58,428 nucleotides of DNA. It comes from Fimbriiglobus sp. GTDB lineage: Bacteria; Planctomycetota; Planctomycetia; Gemmatales; Gemmataceae. Shown one piece after another: positions 16,767-23,900 of the stretch (positions within the stretch are counted from its first letter, which is position 1; each line of letters begins with the position of its first letter). Below the pieces are notes generated by a model. That model had not been told where the DNA came from. It was given only the letters and a program-made list of their open reading frames with translations, and did not search any database. The stretch spans positions 1 to 58,428 of the forward strand of contig JALHQU010000021.1 of assembly GCA_022841795.1 (NCBI GenBank), given 5' to 3'. The translations under genes and the position numbers were made by a program.

Positions 16767-16922
16767 GCCACAGAGATCACGGAGAACACAGAGAGCGAAC
16801 AACTCTGGAAGAAGGCAGAAGGCACGAAGAAGAGTGGAGAAGGCATCTCTGTTCGACCTCGTGCCATTGCTTCTTTTCTTGGAGTTTTTTCTCGGCTCTG
16901 TGTTCTCTGTGACCTCTGTGGC
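16767..16922. repeat. Long inverted repeat, CCACAGAG/AACACAGAG family
   Basis: 27-base arms at 16767-16793 and 16896-16922 with two mismatches; the 102-base loop contains further imperfect pairing (GGCACGAAGAAG region with TCGTGCC). It separates two converging genes, 16 bases before the minus-strand stop, and is a likely bidirectional terminator. It is related in wording to the repeat at 4627-4720. Confidence 0.8.
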
Positions 16923-16938
16923 TCACCCTGCTGCTCCC

Positions 16939-18363
16939 TCACCCCAGTTCCCACCCCTTGCGGTACTCCTTCGTCACCAGCTTGGTCGCGTCGGCCGAGT
17001 TGGTGAACGCCATCCCCTTCGCGTCCCACTCCAGCTTCTTGCCGGCGAACCGCACGGCGATGTTGCCGAGCAGCATGGCCTCCGTCAGCCGCGCCGCGTA
17101 GTCGAAGTTCGAGTACGCCATCGCCGGCTTGCCCGCCCGGATCGCCTCCACCCATTCCTTCTTCTGGTGCGGGTCCTGATCCTTCTCGACCCCGGCCGGC
17201 AGGCTCTCCGGTTTGGTCGTCTGGATGCCGGTGAAGTCCTTCTCCGGGGTGAGGCGGAACTGCGACCCGTAGTCGTTCGGGCTGTACAGCATCCCTTTCG
17301 TGCCGATCAACAGCGACCCGCTGTCCGCCGCCGACTCCCCCTTCTTCAGCACCTTCGCCAACAGTTCGTCGGACGGGAGGATTCGCTTGCCCTGGTCCGC
17401 CCCCTCGTACCAGTGCAGCACCACCGCCTTCTTGCTCCCGCGGGCCGGGAAGTGGTACGCGATCCGCCCCCACGCCGGGTACGTCTCCGAATTGATCTCG
17501 GACGCCTGGGCGGACACCGCCACCGGCGCGTCCAGCTCGAGCGCGCGGAACGCCATGTTCGCCGTGTGACAGGCCATGTCGCCGAGCGCGCCGGTGCCGA
17601 AGTCCCAGTACCCCCGCCAGTCGTGCGGGTGGTACGCCGGCTTCTTCCCGCCGGCGGCCGTCTTGTCCTCCCGCACCGCGAACGGGCGGGCCGGGGCGGC
17701 GCCCAGCCACTCCTCCCAGTGGACGTGCTTGGGCACGGCGGCTTCGGGCGGGCGGGCGGTCACGTCCGGCGCCTGCTTCCAGTACTTGAACGGGCGGTTC
17801 GTCCACACATGGGCCTCGGTCACGTCGCCGAGCGTGCCGGCCCGCACCAGCTCCACCGCCCGCCGCAGCCCGTTCATCGCCGACCCCTGGTTGCCCATCT
17901 GCGTACACACGCCGGCTTTCGCCGCCGCCTCTCGCAGCGTCCGGGCCTCCGCGGGCGTGTGCGTCAGCGGCTTCTGGCAGTACACGTGTTTGCCGGCACG
18001 AATCGCCATCAGCGACGGCAGCGCGTGGTGGTGGTCCGGGGTGGACACGACCACCGCGTCGATCTCTTTCATCATCTTGTCGAACAGCTTGCGGTAGTCG
18101 TGGAACTTCTCCGCCTTCGGCCACGTCTTCGCCCGCTGGTTCAGCCGCTCGTCGTCGATGTCGCACAGTGCGACGACGTCCATCAGTACGCCGGCCTGCT
18201 CGATGTCGCTGGAGCCTTTCCCCCCAACGCCGACGCCGGCCACCCGCAGGCGGGCGTTCGCCCCGCCGGTCTGGGCGACGGACCACGCCGGGCCGGTGAA
18301 CAGGTAGCCGAGCGGGGCCGCCGCCCCGAGTTGGAGGACGCGGCGGCGGGAGAGACGGGCCAT
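16939..18363 (-). CDS. Gfo/Idh/MocA family oxidoreductase with Tat-type signal
   Basis: This 474-residue NAD(P)-dependent oxidoreductase is predicted to be exported. The signal is LSRRRVLQLGAAAPLGYLFT, which has the RRxxL-type pattern. The Rossmann part reads RVAGVGVGGKGSSDI, then VVALCDIDDER. The catalytic region includes AVVVSTPDHHHALPSLMAI and GKHVYCQKPL, where EKP is usual and QKP is the common planctomycete form. The C-terminal domain has GALGDMACHTANMAFRALEL and ends GMAFTNSADATKLVTKEYR. Such enzymes often act on sugars or inositols together with TIM-barrel isomerases like the one at 3727. The gene is monocistronic by appearance, bordered by an inverted repeat at its 3' end. Confidence 0.94.
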   Translation of the reverse strand: MARLSRRRVLQLGAAAPLGYLFTGPAWSVAQTGGANARLRVAGVGVGGKGSSDIEQAGVLMDVVALCDIDDERLNQRAKTWPKAEKFHDYRKLFDKMMKEIDAVVVSTPDHHHALPSLMAIRAGKHVYCQKPLTHTPAEARTLREAAAKAGVCTQMGNQGSAMNGLRRAVELVRAGTLGDVTEAHVWTNRPFKYWKQAPDVTARPPEAAVPKHVHWEEWLGAAPARPFAVREDKTAAGGKKPAYHPHDWRGYWDFGTGALGDMACHTANMAFRALELDAPVAVSAQASEINSETYPAWGRIAYHFPARGSKKAVVLHWYEGADQGKRILPSDELLAKVLKKGESAADSGSLLIGTKGMLYSPNDYGSQFRLTPEKDFTGIQTTKPESLPAGVEKDQDPHQKKEWVEAIRAGKPAMAYSNFDYAARLTEAMLLGNIAVRFAGKKLEWDAKGMAFTNSADATKLVTKEYRKGWELG

Positions 18364-18503
18364 GACAGGACTCGCGGAGAGGAAGCGGACGACGAACGAG
18401 GGTACACACCGCCGCCTGCGGGGGCAAACGCTTTTCGCTTGACCGGGATCGGCCGTGCGGCGAGTCTGGCGGCGAGAATGACTGTTGAAATGAATCCTGT
18501 TCG

Positions 18504-18854
18504 ATGAGCGGAGGCACGGGGCAAATGTTCGCGTGTAGTGGTCCGGGCGCCGACGCGATCATCACCAGAAGCATCGAGATCGGAAACACCCACGCTGTAG
18601 TTGCGGGCGGGTTGTTCCTGGCGTCGTTGACTGTGATTGCACTCGGCCGTCGGCGGTGGGCGATACCTGCGGCTCTGGCCGGGCTGGTCGCCTTCCATCC
18701 GGCGTGGACGATCGATGCGATCTCAGGCGACTGCGGGTATCTCAAGCGGGACGCCTCGTGGGTGTTCACCGGTTTGGGATGTGTCGGGCTGTGTTGGCAG
18801 GTTGGCGGCGAATTCTGGGGGCGTCGGGGCGGTGGCCGAGCCCGCGGCACCTGA
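18504..18854 (+). CDS. Small hypothetical membrane protein
   Basis: This 116-residue protein has three hydrophobic segments (HAVVAGGLFLASLTVIALG, WAIPAALAGLVAFHPAW and WVFTGLGCVGLCWQVGG). Between the second and third comes IDAISGDCGYLKRDAS. I recognise no named family. The coding region is less GC-rich than its neighbours. The frame is open from ATG 18504, which stands 140 bases from the divergent oxidoreductase start; no clear promoter is visible in that gap. Segment pattern and conserved-looking cysteines support a real protein, but this is uncertain. Confidence 0.5.
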   Translation: MSGGTGQMFACSGPGADAIITRSIEIGNTHAVVAGGLFLASLTVIALGRRRWAIPAALAGLVAFHPAWTIDAISGDCGYLKRDASWVFTGLGCVGLCWQVGGEFWGRRGGGRARGT

Positions 18855-18875
18855 CGACGCGAACTCGGTCCTCCT

Positions 18876-19070
18876 GCTTTTCGCCGCGGAGCGGCCGTCG
18901 GGTGTAGCCCAGGCCGTGAGGCCTGGGAAAGCACGCACCTCAATCGCCCCGCCCCGGAGGGGCCGGCGACAACCACCTCCCGCCGGCCCCTCCGGGGCGT
19001 AGTGTTGCTGTTATCCCCACCCAGGGCTTCCGCCCTGGGCTACACCCGACGGCCGCTCCGCGGCGAAAGC
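18876..19070. repeat. Multi-hairpin repeat element
   Basis: Outer arms 18876-18911 and 19035-19070 pair over 36 bases with one extra T on the left; they contain GGCCGTCGGGTGTAGCCCAG. Inside are two independent hairpins: 18951-18968 with 18981-18998 (GCCCCGGAGGGGCCGGCG type) and CCCAGGGCTTCCGCCCTGGG at about 19019-19038. It fills the gap between the small membrane protein gene and the converging GT39 gene. Nothing else is seen in this gap apart from the small hairpin at 19119. Confidence 0.85.
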
Positions 19071-19118
19071 ACGGATCAGCCCATCGCGGGAATCTGTCCG
19101 GTTCCTCCCTTGAACACT

Positions 19119-19139
19119 CCCTCTCCCCGTGGGAGAGGG
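19119..19139 (-). terminator. Hairpin behind the GT39 gene
   Basis: A nine-base stem (CCCTCTCCC with GGGAGAGGG) and three-base loop, 28 bases beyond the stop codon of the minus-strand GT39 gene. The CCCTCTCC wording belongs to a low-complexity repeat also found at 19911 and 52691. Confidence 0.45.
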
Positions 19140-19166
19140 GGCCGGGGGGTGAGGTCTCTTCGCCCC

Positions 19167-20807
19167 TCACCGATTCGTCACCACCAGCACGTCGCAGTTC
19201 CGCTGGAAGTCGTACCGGCGGGCGATCACCCGGTGCGGGGTGCTCATTTCGCCCTTCACCTTCGCCTCCCACACCGGCTCGGGCACGAACAGGTAGCTGT
19301 CGATCGGGAACGCCAGGAACTCGGCCGCCGCCCCGGCGTCGCCGAACCGCTCCACCCGCCGGCCGACGTAGAACGTCAGGCTGGGCATGGTGTACTCGAA
19401 GCTGCCCACCCGCACCTCGCGGTCGAGCTGCCGTGCCCCGGACTCGGCCACCAGCCGCTTCACCGCCTTCCGTTCGTCCACCACCAGCAGCGGGAAGGCG
19501 AGCAGCCCGACGAACAGCACCGTGCTGGCGGCCAGACTGATCACCACCTTCGGCCGGTCGTCGCGGCGACGGAAGTGGTACATCAGCCCGGCGCCGGCCA
19601 GCGGGACGAGGCCGATCCACGCCCACCCCGCCAGGCCGGGGAACGATGGCAGCTTCGGCGGCAGCGACACCAGCGACCCGTCGAACACCAGCATCCCGAC
19701 GCCGACCGCCAGCCCGGTGAGCGCCAGCCCGACCATGCCGGTGGGAATGACCCACCGCGGCGGGGTGATCTCGCGGGTCATCCAGCGGACGAGGAACCGG
19801 GCGGTGAGGATGGCCAGCGGCGGGTACGCCGGGGCGATGTAGTGCGGCAGTTTGGTGCGGGCGGCGGCACAGGCGACGAAGTAGATGGCGAGCCAGAGGA
19901 GGAGGAGTTTGCTCCCCTCACCCCCAGCCCCTCTCCCGCGAGGGGAGAGGGGAGCAATCAGCGTCGCCACCAGGAACCCGCTCCACGGGGCGAAGAACAG
20001 GCACACCACCGCGAACTCGTACACCACCGGGATGCCGCGGTGGTTCTCCATCGGCTCGGACGCCCGCCCCAGGTTCTCCCGCAGGAAGAACGCCCGTGGC
20101 CACTCGCCCTTCGTCTCGGCGGCCACGAACGCGTACCACGGCACCGTCACCAGCACCCACGCCAGGATGCCCCAGATCAACCGCCGGTCGAGCAGCCGCA
20201 GCAGTTCCCGGTTCCACAGCAGGTACGCCCCGACCACCGCCGCCGGCAGGATCAGCCCGACCGCCGGCCCCTTCGTCAGCACGGCCAGCCCACTGGCCAC
20301 CCCGCACGGGACGAACCAGCCCCGCCCGCCGTTCGCCGTCCCCCGCCAGAACGCCCAGAAATAGAGGACGGTGAAGCAGATGAGGGTCGAATCCGTGGTC
20401 GCCGCGTGCGCCAGCTTCACCAGTTCGAGCGTGCTGACGGCGATCACCCCGGCGAGGAACCCGGTGGCCGCCCCGAACATCCGCCGGGCGAGGTCGTAGG
20501 TGAGCAGCACGACGCCGAACATCATCACCGCCGACGGCAGGCGGGCGCCGAGTTCGTTCACCCCGACCGCGGCGTAACTGCCCCGCATCAGCCAGTACAG
20601 GAAGACCGGCTTGGCCGTCCGCAGGTCCCAGTTGAACACGGGGATGATCCAGGTGCCGGCTTCGATCATCTCGCGGGTGCACTCGGCGTTCACCCCCTCG
20701 TCGTCGTCCCACAGCGCCGGCCCGCCCAGGTTCGGCAGCACCACCGCGGCCGTGACCGCCACGAGCAGCAGGGCGTGAACGACGGGACGAGCGAACAGGC
20801 TCCGCAT
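19167..20807 (-). CDS. ArnT/PMT-like glycosyltransferase (GT39 type)
   Basis: This 546-residue polytopic protein is of the dolichyl-phosphate-mannose/ArnT superfamily, which moves a sugar from a polyprenyl carrier to a protein or lipid outside the membrane. The first extracytoplasmic loop carries WDDDEGVNAECTREM, matching the catalytic D/E loop, and further on KPVFLYWLMRGSY and RLPSAVMMFGVVLL. About eleven membrane segments follow, with AARTKLPHYIAPAYPPLAIL, typical of this family. Near residues 285-299 a repeat-derived segment (PLSPRGRGAGGEGSK) lies in a loop between membrane segments. The start MRSLFARPVV is preferred because upstream codons lie in repeat DNA. Substrate unknown. Confidence 0.9.
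   Translation of the reverse strand: MRSLFARPVVHALLLVAVTAAVVLPNLGGPALWDDDEGVNAECTREMIEAGTWIIPVFNWDLRTAKPVFLYWLMRGSYAAVGVNELGARLPSAVMMFGVVLLTYDLARRMFGAATGFLAGVIAVSTLELVKLAHAATTDSTLICFTVLYFWAFWRGTANGGRGWFVPCGVASGLAVLTKGPAVGLILPAAVVGAYLLWNRELLRLLDRRLIWGILAWVLVTVPWYAFVAAETKGEWPRAFFLRENLGRASEPMENHRGIPVVYEFAVVCLFFAPWSGFLVATLIAPLSPRGRGAGGEGSKLLLLWLAIYFVACAAARTKLPHYIAPAYPPLAILTARFLVRWMTREITPPRWVIPTGMVGLALTGLAVGVGMLVFDGSLVSLPPKLPSFPGLAGWAWIGLVPLAGAGLMYHFRRRDDRPKVVISLAASTVLFVGLLAFPLLVVDERKAVKRLVAESGARQLDREVRVGSFEYTMPSLTFYVGRRVERFGDAGAAAEFLAFPIDSYLFVPEPVWEAKVKGEMSTPHRVIARRYDFQRNCDVLVVTNR
19911..19955 (-). repeat. Palindromic repeat inserted in frame in the GT39 gene
   Basis: The segment starts GCTCCCCT and ends AGGGGAGC, with an inner CCCTCTCCC-type stem. 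In the gene's direction it encodes APLSPRGRGAGGEGS, a proline/glycine-rich insert between two hydrophobic segments. The same kind of sequence occurs outside genes at 19119-19160 and 52691-52896. Confidence 0.8.
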
Positions 20808-20873
20808 CCGCACCTCCGGGAACCGGGGGATGATACGCCGCCGGCGGGTGGGTTGGCACCCCGAGTCTGGTAA

Positions 20874-21010
20874 GTAGTAGGCACACTCTGTGTGCCGTTC
20901 TGGGTGAACCCCGACCGCCAGGGAGGGGGTGCGTGGGCGACACCCACGGCCCTCGCGGGCCGGGTTCACCAGAGAAGGCGAAGAACGGCACACGGAGTGT
21001 GCCTACCACT
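20874..21010. repeat. Nested repeat, GTAGTAGG family locus E with an NPDRKGGG-type element inside
   Basis: Outer arms 20874-20900 and 20983-21010 are of the GTAGTAGG family. Inside, 20903-20970 is a second element starting GGTGAACCCCGACCGC and ending GGGTTCACC. Its first 29 bases match the two in-gene copies (10630-10658, 12601-12629) with one difference. It also holds two small hairpins (CGTGGG/CCCACG and GGCCC/GGGCC). It lies between the divergent GT39 and ROK genes. Confidence 0.9.
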
Positions 21011-21080
21011 CACAGACGACCCGCCCACGGTCCATAAAACTTACCGGGCCATTCTCCCCAGGTGTGCCGGAACCGAACCC

Positions 21081-22097
21081 ATGCCCGCTCCGCTGAAGTT
21101 CGTCGGCCTGGACGTCGGCGGCACCACAATGAAGGCGGCGGTGGTGGACGACGCCGGCAAACCGTCCGCGTCGGTGGTGATGGACACCCACCCGGAGCGG
21201 GGGCAGGAGGCCGGGCTGGAGACGATGTGCGAAACGATCCGCCGGGCGGTGGCGGCGGCCAAGCTGAAGATGGCCGACATCGCGGCGGTCGGGGTCGCCA
21301 CGCCGGGGCTGATGGACATCGCCGCCGGGCTGATCCTCGACCCGCCGAACCTGAAGCCGTGGAAGAACGTGCCGGTGCGGGACCACATCGCCCAGGCGTT
21401 CGGCAAACCCACCGCGTTCGAGAACGACGCCAACGCCGCCGCCTACGGCGAGTTCTGGGTGGGCGCCGGGCAGGAGGCGACCAGCCTGGTCATGTTCACC
21501 CTGGGCACCGGCGTCGGCGGTGGGATCATCCTCGGCGACACCATCGTGGAAGGCGAACACAGCCACGGCGGGGAACTCGGCCACCTGCGGATCGACCTGC
21601 CCGACCGCGGGCGGCTGTGCGGGTGCGGGGCCCGCGGGTGCCTGGAAGCGTATGCGAGCGCGTCGGCGGTGACGGCCCGGGCACGGGAGGAGTTGGCCGC
21701 GTGGCGGGGGCCGACCAAACTGAAGGCGTACTACACCGCCAACGACGACGAGCTGACGGCGAAGGTGGTGTTCGACCTGGCCCTGGCCGGCGACGAGTGC
21801 GCGACGAAGGTGATGGACGACACGGCGTACTTCCTGGCGCTCGGGGCGTGCGCCACCATCGCCGCGGTGGACCCGGAGATGATCGTCATCGGCGGGGGGA
21901 TGACGGCCGCCGGCGAGCCGTTCCGGGCGAAGATCGAGGAGTACATCCGCCGGTTCGGGCTGCCGCACCCGGTGAAGAAGGTGAAGGTGGTGTTCGCCAA
22001 GCTGGGGTCGGACGCCGGGTTCATCGGCGCCGCCGGCTGTGCCCGCCGGCTGCTGCGGCAGCAGGAACGACGGGAAGAAATCCCCGTTCCGGGTTGA
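21081..22097 (+). CDS. ROK family sugar kinase (glucokinase-like)
   Basis: This 338-residue ROK protein probably phosphorylates glucose or a related hexose in the cytoplasm. The ATP-binding start is FVGLDVGGTTMKAAVVDD. The sugar-binding core has GVATPGLMD, NDANAAAYGEFWVGAG and TLGTGVGGGII. The ROK signature HGGELGHLRI is followed by the zinc-binding CGCGARGCLEAYAS. The DNA-binding helix-turn-helix found in ROK repressors is absent, so this is an enzyme and not a regulator. ATG 21081 is the obvious start, 70 bases after the nested repeat. The stop codon overlaps the -35 element proposed for the tRNA gene. Confidence 0.94.
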   Translation: MPAPLKFVGLDVGGTTMKAAVVDDAGKPSASVVMDTHPERGQEAGLETMCETIRRAVAAAKLKMADIAAVGVATPGLMDIAAGLILDPPNLKPWKNVPVRDHIAQAFGKPTAFENDANAAAYGEFWVGAGQEATSLVMFTLGTGVGGGIILGDTIVEGEHSHGGELGHLRIDLPDRGRLCGCGARGCLEAYASASAVTARAREELAAWRGPTKLKAYYTANDDELTAKVVFDLALAGDECATKVMDDTAYFLALGACATIAAVDPEMIVIGGGMTAAGEPFRAKIEEYIRRFGLPHPVKKVKVVFAKLGSDAGFIGAAGCARRLLRQQERREEIPVPG

Positions 22098-22122
22098 CGC
22101 GGGGGGCGAACCGCCTTAAAAA
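22094..22122 (+). promoter_or_regulatory. Candidate sigma70 promoter for tRNA-Glu
   Basis: TTGACG (22094-22099), a 17-base spacer and TAAAAA (22117-22122) in an AT pocket. Transcription would start near 22130, about 26 bases before the tRNA. The -35 overlaps the ROK stop codon. Confidence 0.45.
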
Positions 22123-22155
22123 TTTGGGTGTCCTGGCGGATGTGTCGGCACCGAC

Positions 22156-22228
22156 GGCCCTGTCGTCTAGAGGCCTAGGACAACACCCTTTCAAGGTGTG
22201 GACCGGGGTTCGAATCCCCGCAGGGTCA
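22156..22228 (+). tRNA. tRNA-Glu (anticodon UUC)
   Basis: The 73-base gene folds as a full cloverleaf. The acceptor GGCCCTG pairs with CAGGGTC, with one G-U. The anticodon stem ACACC/GGTGT encloses the loop CTTTCAA with anticodon TTC at 22190-22192. The T-arm is CCGGG-GTTCGAAT-CCCCG. The CTAGAGGCCTAGGAC D-arm is typical of tRNA-Glu. The 3' CCA is not encoded. A hairpin follows 11 bases later. There is no integrase or duplicated 3' end nearby, so it does not look like an island insertion site. Confidence 0.96.
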
Positions 22229-22239
22229 CTCGGAACGCG

Positions 22240-22270
22240 AGGCGGCGGAGACGTTCGGTCTCCGCCGCCT
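22240..22270 (+). terminator. Hairpin terminator after tRNA-Glu
   Basis: A perfect 13-base stem (AGGCGGCGGAGAC with GTCTCCGCCGCCT) with a five-base loop GTTCG. The stem is very stable; only a weak T-rich stretch (CATTTC) follows. Confidence 0.7.
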
Positions 22271-22326
22271 CCGTCATTTCTGCCCGCCCGTTTCCGCCAT
22301 TCCGCAACTCGCGGCCGGCACCGATC

Positions 22327-22332
22327 TATAAT
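22327..22332 (+). promoter_or_regulatory. Consensus -10 element before the FHA gene
   Basis: A perfect TATAAT, 39 bases before ATG 22372, in otherwise GC-rich DNA. No good -35 is found at 16-18 bases, so it may need an activator or another sigma factor. Confidence 0.4.
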
Positions 22333-22371
22333 GTGGCCGTTGTTTTAGCCCCCACCCGATCGCCCCGCCGC

Positions 22372-23469
22372 ATGACCGCCCCGCTGAGCAAGTTCGCCGT
22401 CTCCCTCGGGCTGACCGAGCCGCTGGCGGTGCTGTACACGCACCGCGGCAGCGGCGCGACCGGGGCGGTGCACCTGACCGAGCCGTTCGCGCTCATCGGC
22501 CGGGTGCCGCACTGTGGGGTGCGGCTGGACGACCCGAGCGTGAGCAAGAAGCACGCGTACGTGCAGGTGCTGGACAACCGCCTGTTCGTCCTCGACCTGA
22601 ACAGCCGGCTGGGACTGAAGGTGAACGGGGTGGACGTCACCCAGTGCTGGCTGGACCGCGGGCAGGTGCTGCGGGTGGGCGAGTACGACGTGCGGATCGG
22701 CGGGACGGGGGCGACGGCCGGCCACCCGCTGCCGACCGGCCTGGGGCCGACCGGGCAGGCGGTGCCGCTGGCCGTGGTGCTGGCCGGGCCGACCCCCCTG
22801 CACTGCCCGCTCCGCAGCGCACTCACTGTAATTGGTCGTCATTCGGCCTGCAATTTGCGACTTCTCGACGAGCGGCTGAGCGGGTTCCACGCAACCGTCG
22901 TTCAGTCGCCGAATGAGGCGTGGGTCGTGGATCTGCTCGGCGTGGGCGGAACCCGGCTGAACGACCGGCTGGTCCGCCGTGCCCGGCTGAACGTGGGCGA
23001 CCGGCTCAGCCTGAACGGAGTGACACTCGAAGTGCAACTCAACCGCCCGGCCGAGCAACAGGCGGACGGCCGCGACCGGTGGCCGTCGTCCTCCCCGCTC
23101 GCCCTGACGGAAGTCGATCTGATCAACGAGATGCGGCAGTTCACCCTCATGCTGGCGAAGTTGTACACCGCGATGCACCAGGACCAGGCGACAGCTATGA
23201 AACGACAGACTGAATTGTTGGAAGAGTTGCTGGCGGCGGTGAGGATGGGGCAGCTCCCGGCCGCACCGTCGAACGCACTTCCGCCGAAGCCGGATCAGGT
23301 CGAGTTGCCCGCACTGCCAATAGATTTGGACGTGCCGCCGGCTCTCGCGATCACTCCGCTCCCGCCTCAAATCCCCCGCACCACTCAGCCGGCGGACGAA
23401 ATGGCGTTAACCGCTGCCCACCAATGGTTTATGGACCGAATCACGAAGATGAAGAAGCCCGGCGGGTGA
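22372..23469 (+). CDS. Protein with two FHA domains
   Basis: FHA domains bind phosphothreonine peptides. This 365-residue protein has two: one at about residues 35-105 (ALIGRVPHCGVRLDDPSVSKK, then His61 and LNSRLGLKVNG) and one at about 145-222 (VIGRHSACNLRLLDERLSGF, then VGGTRLNDRL). Each keeps the Gly-Arg and Ser/Leu-x-x-His core, although the second has SGFHA. A region from about 240 to 300 is helical and charged (TEVDLINEMRQFTLMLAKLY), and the tail is proline-rich. There is no kinase domain, membrane segment or signal peptide, so it is a cytoplasmic adaptor for Ser/Thr kinase signalling. No kinase is encoded nearby. It has its own promoter-like TATAAT and a weak terminator, so it stands apart from the polysaccharide genes. 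Confidence 0.93.
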   Translation: MTAPLSKFAVSLGLTEPLAVLYTHRGSGATGAVHLTEPFALIGRVPHCGVRLDDPSVSKKHAYVQVLDNRLFVLDLNSRLGLKVNGVDVTQCWLDRGQVLRVGEYDVRIGGTGATAGHPLPTGLGPTGQAVPLAVVLAGPTPLHCPLRSALTVIGRHSACNLRLLDERLSGFHATVVQSPNEAWVVDLLGVGGTRLNDRLVRRARLNVGDRLSLNGVTLEVQLNRPAEQQADGRDRWPSSSPLALTEVDLINEMRQFTLMLAKLYTAMHQDQATAMKRQTELLEELLAAVRMGQLPAAPSNALPPKPDQVELPALPIDLDVPPALAITPLPPQIPRTTQPADEMALTAAHQWFMDRITKMKKPGG

Positions 23470-23530
23470 GCGAGTGACTCCTTCCGGCGGCATGACTTTC
23501 GAGCCGACTGAGCAGACGGCGAAGCCGAAC

Positions 23531-23550
23531 AGGCAACCTCGTGCCTTTTT
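23531..23550 (+). terminator. Weak Rho-independent terminator after the FHA gene
   Basis: AGGCA (23531-23535) pairs with TGCCT (23542-23546), followed by TTTT. The stem is short, but the T-run is one of few in the window. It is 61 bases past the FHA stop. Confidence 0.4.
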
Positions 23551-23562
23551 CCGATTTCAGGG

Positions 23563-23590
23563 ATGACAACGAAGTTTCTGCGGGTATGCT
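23563..23590 (+). promoter_or_regulatory. Candidate promoter of the exopolysaccharide operon
   Basis: ATGACA (23563-23568), 16 bases, TATGCT (23585-23590). The first element matches TTGACA at five of six bases, the second TATAAT at four of six. It would give a leader of about 300 bases before the exosortase start. The stretch from 23470 to 23900 has no convincing gene; besides this it holds the terminator at 23531 and the hairpin at 23703. Confidence 0.35.
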
Positions 23591-23702
23591 AAGATGGAGA
23601 TTGAGGGGATGAAACCTCAACTGCGGGATTCAGCCAACCCCCTTGCGTCGGGGTGTCCTCCTCCCCACCCGCGGACCCTGGGCTGAACCCACCACGACAC
23701 GA

Positions 23703-23736
23703 CCGGCCGGCCGTCTGACCTCCGACGGCCGGCCGG
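23703..23736 (+). other. Leader hairpin upstream of the exosortase gene
   Basis: A perfect 13-base stem, CCGGCCGGCCGTC (23703-23715) with GACGGCCGGCCGG (23724-23736), and an 8-base loop. It lies in the proposed leader, about 165 bases before the start codon, and could be an attenuator or a remnant repeat. It matches no riboswitch that I know. Confidence 0.5.
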
Positions 23737-23900
23737 CGCGTTCGTGCCGACAACCCAACCTCGGGCGAGCCGAAGCCTACCCCCTCCAGGCTCGCCCCCA
23801 CGCTACACCGCGACCGGGTCGCCGCCCACGATCCTGTGTACGTCCGTCGCACCCCAGCGGGCCACTCCGTGCCTGTTGGGGCGTGCCCCGGAGTTTCCTC

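Noticed and set aside
18364-18503. A promoter with TTGACC at 18439 for the small membrane protein
   Set aside because: No acceptable -10 element lies 16-18 bases downstream.
22156-22270. tRNA-Glu as the attachment site of an island containing the exopolysaccharide locus
   Set aside because: There is no integrase, no second copy of the tRNA 3' end, and most of the locus has the composition of the genome.
23470-23900. A cyclic-di-GMP or other riboswitch in the leader of the exosortase operon
   Set aside because: I see no GEMM-type conserved core. Only a simple 13-base hairpin and a weak promoter are visible.
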